Assembly (NCBI GenBank): GCA_035578175.1
Contig: JAQMRL010000008.1
Location: forward strand, 9,710,883-9,774,882
Origin: Catonia carolina
Lineage: Eukaryota > Arthropoda > Insecta > Hemiptera > Achilidae
Direction of reading: 5' to 3'
Length of the DNA stretch: 64,000 nt
The notes below the pieces were generated by a model. That model was not told the DNA's origin, ran no database searches, and was given only the letters and a program-made list of their open reading frames with translations. The position numbers and the translations under genes are program-made. This document shows, piece after piece, positions 57,501-64,000 of the stretch (its first letter is position 1; each line of letters begins with the position of its first letter).

Positions 57501-60500
57501 TTCACAATCTCTATCCTAAAATTTGACTTTTCATATATTGTAATTATATTACTTTCTCTTGCCTATATGAATATATAGGAAGGAAAGTATTGTTTTCATG
57601 TTGACTTTAAGAAATCGAGTTTTCACCGGATCTGCACAATTTCAGACCCCCTGAACCCAAAAGACATGTTTTTAGCGATTGGTCTGTGAGTATGTGTGTG
57701 TGTGTGTGTGTGAACAGAATATCTCAAGATTGGAACATTGTACGAACTTCAAACTTGAAACTTAAGTTACATACCACTACTGGACCCGACACGAACATTT
57801 TCATCAAAATCGGTCAACCGGAAGTAGTAGTTTATTCGTGTGATTTTTCACTTTTTTGCGATTTTATCAAAAACTGGTCCTACGATTTTTTTAAAAATCG
57901 CCTGGTTGACTACATTTTTTATTCTCTACAAAATAGGGTAGGCGCCATGTTTGCTGAAATTCTTGGTGAGGCTGTTTTCACGTAAAAACATTTTTTTTTA
58001 AAGATTGCAGCTTTAATATGCATTTTAGCGCAAAACATTATATAATAAAACTTGTAGAGAATGTAAAATCCTACAACTTTTATTGCAAACATTTTCTTGT
58101 ATAACGCTTAATTTAGCAGTAATTAGAGATTTTCTGTTTTTTTCTTCTCACGAAAACATTTGAAAAATCAATTTTTTTAAAATTTTGGCCTTAGTATGCA
58201 TTTTACGACAAAAAAATATATAATCAAATTTATAGGAAATTAAACGATCTATAATTTTTATTTAGAGCGTTTTTCTCTATAGAGCCTAGTTAAGCATGAA
58301 AGAGTGATTTTCCGTATTTTTAAGCCAAACTGAGGTCGATTTTCATTTTGTGACTTTCACTCATGATTAAAATAAGGTTATGTTTTTGAGGTTAGTTTTT
58401 TGTTTATTACTAATGTTAGGTTATAGTGGTCATTATTTGCATTGGCAAGAGAAAGTTGTTTGAGTGTTTCACCCCAGATTTTTTTATATGTAAAGACATT
58501 CATGGTGTTGTTGTTGTTTTACAGGCTCGGTCTTTGGACTCATTGTTTCCGATCATTACCTGACCCTCAAGATGAATATCAGAGAAGATTTTTCGTCGGC
58601 TGTAGGTGGATATTTGACCCATTTACTACTGGATACGATCAAATACGAGGATATTTAATGCCATGTAATGTATTTTTAAATCTCTTTATAATTTAACCAA
58701 CTTCTACCGTAATAGGAAGTTACTGATTATGTTCACGGGTTAATGCGATCAATCGCTAATTGTAATCAAATGGGAAAGAACAAAATGTAAAATTGTAAAA
58801 TTTACTTACACTTTCTTTACTTCTTTTCTTACTTACTTACTTTCTTATTTATTTACATTCTTCTGTTTGTATGATATCATATTTTTGCCTAAATGAAATT
58901 ATTAAAACTTTTCCTTTGCCCATAATACAGGTAGAGTGTCAATTTATTTACACTCAATCTGTTTTTTGCAGGGCTAAAATAAAAGTTCTGTTTCTTATCA
59001 CATGGTTAGCCAAATAATTGACTGAATCATTTAAGAACAGAAGAGGTAGAGGTGTAAAAGACACTAATCAGAGTTGTCTCCTCTGAAAGTACTGAATTTC
59101 ATTATACAGCCAGACCCTGTGGTAAATGAAGTGAAGGTATCATTTGCAGAGTGGAAAATATTGTCTTTTCAGAGGGCCCGGCATGCTGATAAGCAATTTT
59201 TTCATTCAGTGAGTTGTGGCAATGGTAAACCACCTCACTCCTTGTTTTACTTAGTAAAACCTCTACAGGTTCAAACCAGCCTTTCGGCTGATGACCTAAA
59301 CAACAAACATTAACAACAAATAGAATGTTTGTATATTTTTTCAAAAATAAAGTACAAAAGTACAAAAAATAAAGTTTTCATTACGTAACATCTGTGTTCG
59401 GATTAATTTGCACACTACTGTATATCATTGTCATCAATATGTAACAATATTTGTTTATTTATTTATTTGGGTTTGTCTGTTTTCAGGGTTCATTATAATT
59501 ACACAGTTCTTTTACACAATCGCATTTTTGGGTGTGTTGGCCAGTTTTATTTTGGTACTATTATTTGTGTTATGTTTCGGCCCCGATCAGAAACGATTTG
59601 TTCAGCTCATTCAATTGATTGGTGGAATAATGGTTGGAGTCGGTAAGTAAAATATATTATTTATATATCTATGGTAATCTTCATGTATTGGACGGCTTTC
59701 GGTAAAATACATGTAGATTTAAACCAATCGTTTATTACTTTCTCTTGCGTATATGAATATACAGGTGATTCAAAACTATACCGCAATCTCTTGGGATCTC
59801 ATTCTATAGCTAAAAATAAGAAAAAAAGTTCATATAAACATATCCCTGAAAACGCTTTGTTACCGAGTTACAGCTAGCGAAAACTTTCACCTAGAACTCT
59901 GTACCCTTGGTGAAGTAAGGTTGTTTAAAAATGTTAAAGGTAGTTACAAAGATATAAATACGAGTGTTTCTTATGTTTTTTAATCTGAAAAATTGAATAA
60001 AATTGGTTCCAGAGCTGTAAATGCAATACTTTCAGAGATATCTTACATAAAACACAAGAATTGGTGCAAAGAAATAACACATTTTTGTGTTTAACGTAAG
60101 ATTACTTCCATAAATGGTAAATAAAGGTGTATTTTTTCTTAAATAAGTTTGTAGAAAATTTAATTCTGAAAAGATTCATGTGAATTACTCAGGAAAAAAA
60201 TGAATAATAAATATTGAAATTTCGCTTTATTTTAAAATCAGAACAGACGCACATAAAACGCACATTCTTAACTGCATAAAATATTAACTAATATCTAGGT
60301 TGGGAGTAACAGCTGATCATTATCAGCTGTTACTCCCAATAATGTCTCCATACTCCCACAATAATGTCTCCTCCTCAGTAAGTTTGATTGGATTTGGATG
60401 TGTACTGCGTGGTTGCATACCTAATTCCCATCCCGCTTACGGAGGAGGTAATATTACCTCCAGTCCAAAAACTCACCAAATATTAAAAATTTTTTGAAAT

Positions 60501-61525
60501 ATACAGGGTGGCGCAAAAGTCACTGCACAGTTGGTTAAAAGAAAAAATTAAAATTATAAGATGTAGTACAATAGTTTTAGCCCGTGATGGTGGTATTACA
60601 AAATGCTGATAATTATGCCGCGTCAAGTTGGCAATGCGCCTTGTCAAGGACAAACACAACAATAGATCCAGTGAGTTCTTGAAAACGTACTTTCAACACG
60701 ATGGTGCTCCACCATATTATGCCACTGAAGTCCGCGATTATTTAAACGAAACTTTCCGAAGACAAATTATTGGACGAAGGGCAGATATTGACATGCCTCC
60801 ACGTTCAACAGATATCACGCCCATGGATTTTTTTGTATGGGGTGTCATCAAGGACTGTTTATTCTAGAAAGCCTCAGACCATCGACGAAATGAAAGACTG
60901 CATACACGAGGCATTTGAAGATTTGGACAGTAATACCAGACTATGCCATAGAGTGTGTAACAGTGTTCGAGAGAGACTTGAAAGATGTATTACTGAAGAC
61001 GGAAAACAATTTTAACATAAAAAATAATTGTAAGTTGTAAATTGTAAGTTTTTTGTAATAAAAAATAAATTCAGTCTGTTTACTGTAGTGTGCAGTGACT
61101 TTTGCGCCACCCTGTATATCACTACTTCATTATTTACGATAAAAAACAAAGTAATTACCGTTTAAAAAGTTTTTTTTTAAATCCATCAGTAAGTCGCCTA
61201 CCAAACTTGATAAAAAATCACTTAAAAGATCACTTTGCTGTTATGTGATAAAAGAGCTTCTTTAACTTAATCGTCTTATATTTCAGGATTATCTGGTGGT
61301 TTGGCGGTGATCGTCTTTGCGTTATTTGCAAACAGAGACAGTTGGATGCCTGGACACGATAATAATTTCTTCGGCTGGGCGTTCGCATTAGCTGTCTCCG
61401 GTGTGATTGAAGCTTTAATATGCGGATCGTTATTCTTATTGGAAGCAAGAACGCAAACAAAGAAAGAACGTTACTTAAAGGATTCGCAATCAAGATTCGA
61501 AATGGAACAGGAAACTAAAGCATAG
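45384..61525 (+). CDS. claudin-like tetraspan protein, probable septate-junction component
   Basis: Exons 45384-45570 (ATG at 45437), 58525-58664, 59487-59642 and 61287-61525 join in frame to 222 residues. Four hydrophobic spans lie at about 12-31, 93-122, 129-156 and 172-193. The first outer loop has W31, G47-L48-W49, C52 and C71, the W-GLW-C-C signature of the claudin/PMP22 fold. The cytoplasmic tail is short and charged (TKKERYLKDSQSRFEMEQE). Insect members such as sinuous, kune-kune, megatrachea and the pasiflora proteins build septate junctions; which one this is I cannot decide without a search. Intron 1 is nearly 13 kb and packed with transposons. Confidence 0.8.
45651..46016. mobile_element. 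CTGAAGA foldback element
   Basis: Inverted arms from TATATATTTCTAACTACCAG (45658) to its inverse ending near 45965, plus a right extension AATACGGCTGTTTATAATCC. Both arms contain the motif: minus strand at 45720-45745 CTGAAGA-T-GTATA..TACAC-GAAA; the plus-strand copy is degenerate. Confidence 0.65.
46037..46992 (+). mobile_element. Helentron-like copy F
   Basis: TACTTTCTCTTGCC start, GCGCGC/GCGT microsatellite at 46170-46210, end GGCAAGAGAAAGT..CACACCAGATTTTT. Intron 1 of the claudin-like gene. Confidence 0.82.
46995..47280 (+). pseudogene. possible LINE C-terminal fragment
   Basis: Open stretch 47021-47227 contains NLISVTVIDSAIPLPNTVKS then TYSTTPMTIANSLLR, loosely like the 'DIAIP..N....KYxxLAxEI' tail found in some LINE polyproteins. 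Weak; no catalytic motif. Confidence 0.25.
47284..47421 (+). repeat. 130-bp direct repeat, left copy
   Basis: AAATTGACTTTTATCCATCC .. ACTAGCTCGTCGGTTATTTA. The right copy is at 48388-48516. The pair flanks Helentron-like copy G. Confidence 0.75.
47423..48350 (-). mobile_element. Helentron-like copy G
   Basis: Begins AAAAATCTGGTGTGAAAC and ends CCTATATATTCATATAGG then CAAGAGAAAGTA. Inserted into one copy of the 130-bp repeat. Confidence 0.82.
48388..48516 (+). repeat. 130-bp direct repeat, right copy
   Basis: Partner of 47284-47421, about 85-90 percent similar by eye. 48517-49004 is AT-rich; TTAAGGGGAGATTGTACC at 48983 resembles one end of the TTAA MITE at 61688. Confidence 0.7.
49196..50196. 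mobile_element. Foldback element F2, copy 2
   Basis: 1001 bp, TA on both sides, same ends as 9323-10333 but with the loop in opposite orientation. Inserted in the pogo element. Confidence 0.92.
50665..51150 (-). pseudogene. pogo transposase N-terminal DNA-binding domain
   Basis: The minus strand reads HSLAFKLKVVQYAKDNGIRA then LPPPTEKMIREWRK*EDLLL and KWPQLEAQLKNWI. This is the pogo/Tigger-type helix-turn-helix (FKLKVV..Y..GN.AA...F, VR.WRK, WP.LE..L..W). One in-frame stop at about 51015. The CENP-B-like second domain is degenerate and the DDE domain is absent. Confidence 0.8.
51432..52375 (+). mobile_element. Helentron-like copy H
   Basis: Starts exactly at the TA duplicated by the pogo insertion and ends ..ACACCTGATTTTTTT. 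A 49-bp block (TTTAGAGAATTTAATAATATG..) is tandemly duplicated at 51900-51960. A 24-bp sequence on its right also lies left of the pogo element. Confidence 0.8.
52461..53926. mobile_element. Helentron-like copy I, internally inverted, split by F2
   Basis: About 60 bp of the TACTTTCTC end in + orientation is followed directly by an internal family block in inverse orientation (from GTTTTTGAGAAAATCGCG), then the CA/GC tract and the same TACTTTCTC end in minus orientation, interrupted at 52889 by F2. A hairpin-like rearranged copy. Confidence 0.7.
52889..53900. mobile_element. Foldback element F2, copy 3
   Basis: 1012 bp, TA on both sides, same orientation as copy 1 and almost identical to it. 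Confidence 0.92.
54355..55628. other. possible repeat bounded by TAGCTGCG / CGCAGCTA
   Basis: ACTAGCTGCGCATCCC at 54357 and ACGCAGCTAATTATAA at 55618 are in inverse orientation, and 55550-55610 has GGGCTTCGCAC / CCCGAGCAATTCGGG, sequences common at ends of insect repeats. The AT-rich interior has no coding sequence. Element status uncertain. Confidence 0.3.
56130..56247 (+). repeat. 100-bp dispersed repeat, copy 1
   Basis: GAGAGTAAGTATTTGCAACG .. GGCAATGCGTACTTTCAGAG. Second copy at 57065-57175. Split by a SINE. Confidence 0.7.
56248..56402 (+). repeat. tRNA-derived SINE, 5'-truncated
   Basis: Begins TTGGTAACATGCTCGCCTC within box A, has TTGGTTCGAATCCCATTCAG (box B) and a poly(A) tail. Perfect 11-bp target duplication ATCAGTTTGAA (56237-56247, 56403-56413). 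Confidence 0.88.
56430..56560 (-). repeat. S1 SINE-like repeat, 5' part only
   Basis: CACCTCTACCTCTTCTGTTG .. GAGTGTAAATAATTTAACAC, matching 2385-2525. Confidence 0.65.
56564..56985. mobile_element. CTGATGA foldback element, second full copy
   Basis: Inverted arms 56564-56758 and 56763-56960, tail CTGCAGGATGCATTATAAAG as at 12576. Both arms carry CTGATGATGGTGGATCCACC followed by GAAA. Confidence 0.7.
57065..57175 (+). repeat. 100-bp dispersed repeat, copy 2
   Basis: Matches 56130-56247 and continues TTTGAAAAATAGTGTTG, as the first copy does after its SINE. 57176-57549 shows nothing identified. Confidence 0.7.
57550..58484 (+). mobile_element. Helentron-like copy J
   Basis: TACTTTCTCTTGCC start with stem-loop, (GT)n at 57692, end GGCAAGAGAAAGT..CCCCAGATTTTT. 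TTATAT on both sides could be a chance match. Ends 40 bp before a claudin-like exon. Confidence 0.82.
58525..58664 (+). CDS. claudin-like exon: first extracellular loop
   Basis: 140 nt, acceptor TTTTACAG, donor GTAATG. Encodes LGLWTHCFRSLPDPQDEYQR then FFVGCRWIFDPFTTGYDQIR, with the GLW-C-C motif. The two Cys should form the conserved loop disulphide. Confidence 0.88.
58925..59312 (+). repeat. S1 SINE-like repeat, near full length
   Basis: Same family as 2154-2545 in inverse orientation, ending TCAAACCAGCCTTTCGGCTG then ATGACC. Confidence 0.7.
59487..59642 (+). CDS. claudin-like exon: second and part of third span
   Basis: 156 nt, acceptor CTGTTTTCAG, donor GTAAGT, phases 1/1. Encodes FIIITQFFYTIAFLGVLASF and continues LVLLFVLCF, a short charged turn GPDQKR, then LIQLIGGIMVGV. 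Confidence 0.88.
59762..60500. mobile_element. Foldback-family element F3, one arm only
   Basis: Starts CAGGTGATTCAAAACTATAC after TA, inserted in a 26-bp stub of the ACTTTCTC family (59736-59761). It contains AACGCTTTGTTACCGAG and CAGCTAGCGAAA, and the TTGAATAAAA-TGGTTCCAGA block, in the same order as in F1 and F2. The inverse arm was not found. Right boundary uncertain. Confidence 0.55.
60299..60340. repeat. perfect 38-bp palindrome
   Basis: TGGGAGTAACAGCTGAT followed by its inverse ATCAGCTGTTACTCCCA with a 4-base centre. Confidence 0.85.
60504..61114 (+). mobile_element. DD41D mariner-like element, internally deleted
   Basis: 611 bp, TA on both sides, ends CAGGGTGGCGCAAAAGTCAC and inverse. 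True left and right ends. Lies in the last intron of the claudin-like gene. Confidence 0.9.
60622..61014 (+). pseudogene. transposase C-terminal half, DD41D spacing
   Basis: Reads FQHDGAPPYYATEVRDYLNE .. IDMPPRSTDITPMDFFVWG, then a shift near 60865 and KPQTIDEMKDCIHEAFEDL. Counting from Asp of HDGA to Asp of PMDFF gives 41 intervening residues, so the DD41D type rather than mariner DD34D. First catalytic Asp and DNA-binding domain deleted. Confidence 0.85.
61287..61525 (+). CDS. claudin-like terminal exon
   Basis: 239 nt, acceptor TATATTTCAG, stop TAG 61523-61525. Encodes LSGGLAVIVFALFANRDSWM, the loop PGHDNNFFGW and the fourth span AFALAVSGVIEALICGSLFL, then a charged cytoplasmic tail. No AATAAA was seen close downstream. 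Confidence 0.88.
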
Positions 61526-61687
61526 TCGTATTTTAATTTTGTTGTTTTATTCTGCTTACAATGTTGTTTTAATATTGTATATTAATTTTTTCGACATTGA
61601 AAAAATACAGTCGAATCTCCTGTATTGAAATTAAAGGTAGCTGAACTGATGAAAAATATAAATATCTCTGATGACTGAAAGATTTAA

Positions 61688-62348
61688 GAGGAGACTGTAC
61701 TTTGTATCCCGCCAATGTTAAATTTGCTATTTTGAAGTACATTTTTCATAGGAAATTGAACACACTTATATTTGTCAGGTTTGTCTAGCTACTGACATTT
61801 TTTCAATTTAAGTTGTTAGACCTTAAAATTTAAAAAAAAATAACGTACATTTATAAAAAAAAATTTTCTACGTTTTTTGCATATTATTAATTTTTGGAGC
61901 ATCTGAGGAAGTTATGAAAATGTTGGTGTATGTGGATGTACAAGATAAGTAACTGGTAAAAATTTCAGTCTGGTTGGTTTAATAGTTTCTGATAAAATTG
62001 TACCTAAGTGTTAAATATCTAAATTTACGAGAAAGGCTCAAATCAAAAACAAAATGTATACACAAACAAGTTAATTTTCCAGGAACAGTTGATTAGAAAG
62101 CTGAACAAACAGCTGAGAATATTAAAAATGGTGATGCGCATATTTGAAAAAACTAAAATTCCCTTGCACTAAAACCAGAGTATAAAATTATGAATTGGTG
62201 ATAAGATAATAATTTTTCTGGATAAACTTGAAAACTTAATTTTTTTTATTAAAATAATTTTTTGATTTTCTGGTAAATATATATGGTCTAAACTATTGAA
62301 AAATATAAAAAATCAAAATTTTCAGTCATAAAACATCATAGTCTCCTC
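61688..62348. mobile_element. TTAA MITE
   Basis: TTAA on both sides (61684, 62349), short inverted ends GAGGAGACT and AGTCTCCTC. Non-coding, AT-rich. 62353-62683 has nothing identified. Confidence 0.6.
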
Positions 62349-62683
62349 TTAAAATAAATTGTTAATATTTTAGTAGTTAAACTACAATTGTATTTAAATG
62401 GCCTCTTTAACCTCATTAAGTTTTTCAAAATACAGCACTGGCCAGAATATCTCATTTGAGTTGTCGACTGTGTAGAGCTTGTGATGTAAGGGGTGGACTT
62501 TGCTTTCTAGGTGAGGAGTGGGGGGTACACAGTCACCAGTTTGGTGTTGAAAGCCAGTTAGTAAATGTCATTCGCTATCATAATTTAAAAAAAATAAATA
62601 TTAGTCAGTTTATTTATCAAGTAGTATTTTTCAGTTACTACAGGCAATTTTCTAGATTTTGATGGGTGTAAATTGTTAATATA

Positions 62684-63570
62684 GGGTGATTCAAAAAGAG
62701 CGCCGGTTTTGATATATCAAATTAAGAGATTTATTTTATTGAAAAACTGAAAATAAATACATCAACAAGTTCATCTTACCTTCCGATTTTATGTATGAAA
62801 AATGATGTCACGCATGTGTCCTCCTCTACTGCGCTGGCACGCATCAACTCTGTCCATGAAATTGGATATTACTGCACGACAAGTTTCGACTATGTGGGAC
62901 AAGTTTCCGTATGTGGGGTTTTCTAAACCCCACATACGGCAGTTCTGTTTATTAACAAAACCGTTTAAGTAGAAGTGCGCCTCATCACTGAAAATGATTT
63001 TGTTTGCGAAGGTGTCATCATCCTGCCGTTTTCTCAATACCCAGTCAACAAACTGTCGTCTCTTCTGGTGGTCTGCCACTTTCAAATGTTGCGTCAACTG
63101 AATTTTATACGGGTGATATTGGAGATCGTACCGAAGAATTCTCCGTACAGAAGAACATCTTAAACCCAATTGATGAGAACGGCGACGTATTGATTTTGCT
63201 GGGCTAACAGCCACACTGTCACGAACCAACGCAACGTTCTGCTCAGTTCGGCCAGAACGACGACGTCCAGAACTTGTAATGTCGACTGTTGAACCCGTCT
63301 CAAAAAACTTTTTCATGAGCCTGCGAACTGTTGATTCATTCGGTGCTTCATACGTCCTAGAGTACCGCGAAGTCGCCTGACAGTAGCCGCATAACTCTCT
63401 CCATGGTTAGACAGAGACTGCGAGAGTATTACACTGCGAACAAGAGAAACTACAACTGAATCGTCAATCGGAATGTTCTCCGAAATAGAAATGAGGTCAA
63501 ACAATGTTGCCAACCGATAAACAAAAATTTACCAGCCGTTTAAAAACCGGCGCTCTTTTTGAATCACCCT
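62684..63570 (-). mobile_element. IS630-type element, internally deleted
   Basis: Inverted ends GGGTGATTCAAAAAGAGCGC and inverse, in a TATA context. Carries a deleted transposase on the minus strand. Confidence 0.88.
62795..63513 (-). pseudogene. IS630-type transposase, catalytic core mostly deleted
   Basis: Two pieces with a frameshift near 63314. N-terminal GESYAATVRRLRGTLGR, then MKKFFETGSTVDITSSGR, SSVRRILRYDLQYHPYKIQL (helix-turn-helix and specificity region) and KIIFSDEAHFYLNGFVNKQN with the first catalytic Asp. After LENPTYG it jumps to a C-terminal tail ETCRAVISNFMDRVDAC. The second and third catalytic residues are missing. Confidence 0.88.
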
Positions 63571-63748
63571 ATAGTTGTCTATGAACGTTGTATGTTTCTA
63601 TACTGTTTTTTTAATTTATAGCTCCAATTATTTACTAGTTCCACTCAAACTTATTTCTTATAAATGGTATATCCAATCTCGGTCATTTTTGAATATTTTT
63701 TTTTAGTCGATATTTCAGCTATGACCTTAAAAGTTAAATTGTAATATA

Positions 63749-64000
63749 CGAGGGCTGTTCAAAAAGTATCGGACTATTGTTAATTAAAAGTGCATTTATT
63801 GAACTAGAGCTACAAATTTCTAATCTCCTTCAAAATAGTCTCCTTGGTGATGCACACACTTCTCCCAGAGGCTTCTGCCACTGTTCAAAACATTTCTGGA
63901 AGGGATCTTTTGGAATGCTGTTAAGCTCGGCCGTTGTATTCTGTTTAATGTCTTCTCTTTCTTGAAATCGAGTTTCCTTTCAGAGGCATTTTCAGCTTAG
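63749..64000 (-). pseudogene. mariner 3' end, runs off the window
   Basis: 3' end CGAGGGCTGTTCAAAAAGTA after TA. The minus strand gives DIKQNTTAELNSIPKDPFQK then CFEQWQK and, one base shifted, LWEKCVHHQGDYFEGD stop, the mariner C-terminus. The rest lies beyond 64000. Confidence 0.85.

Noticed and set aside
61230..61493. Minus-strand open frame over the claudin-like last exon
   Set aside because: Shadow of the real exon, which is supported by splice sites, phase and membrane-span pattern.

Overview
This is a window of AT-rich eukaryotic nuclear DNA, almost certainly insect. It holds GT-AG introns of several kb and transposon families typical of insects: mariner/IS630, piggyBac, pogo, Ty3/gypsy, RTE-like LINEs and tRNA-derived SINEs. 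I suspect a hemipteran, but nothing here proves it. No prokaryotic features were seen.

Two host genes are recognisable, both on the + strand. The first (coding exons at 3288-3417, 6114-6368, 7909-8084, 12718-12923 and 16690-16930) is the caspase-activated DNase CAD/DFF40. Its reading phase is preserved across every junction, its catalytic histidine motifs are present, and its N-terminal exon(s) lie upstream of the window. The second (exons at 45384-45570, 58525-58664, 59487-59642 and 61287-61525) encodes a 222-residue four-membrane-span protein with the claudin W-GLW-C-C signature, probably a septate-junction component.

Most of the remaining DNA that can be classified is mobile DNA. 1-3.3 kb: a nearly intact mariner whose third catalytic Asp is Asn, then a 600-bp TTAA element. 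3.4-17 kb: CAD introns filled with an ACTTTCTC-ended Helentron-like family, large foldback elements, SINEs and a LINE, including a three-deep nest at 8335-11255. 17.4-19.3 kb: a mariner foldback fused to a LINE. 19.6-27.2 kb: a second three-deep nest, in which a pogo-like element contains a piggyBac, which contains a full Ty3/gypsy element. 27.7-38 kb: a graveyard of mariner derivatives, LINEs, SINEs and TTAA MITEs. 39-45 kb: LINE and Helentron-like copies, an AT-rich stretch and two abutting mariners. 45.4-61.5 kb: the claudin-like gene, whose 13-kb first intron carries a pogo element, three kinds of foldback and five Helentron-like copies. 61.6-64 kb: a TTAA MITE, an IS630-type element and the edge of another mariner.

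The observations I rate highest are these. (1) The young gypsy element has no tRNA-type primer-binding site, but a 14-nt stretch just after its 5' LTR is perfectly complementary to a stretch inside the LTR, as expected for self-priming. (2) At least four unrelated mariner/IS630 families have independently produced foldbacks in which the 3' end is duplicated in inverse orientation in place of the 5' end. (3) A SINE-like family and the local LINE share a 3'-terminal hairpin with a compensatory base-pair change. (4) Several foldback families carry a hammerhead-like CUGANGA-hairpin-GAAA motif.
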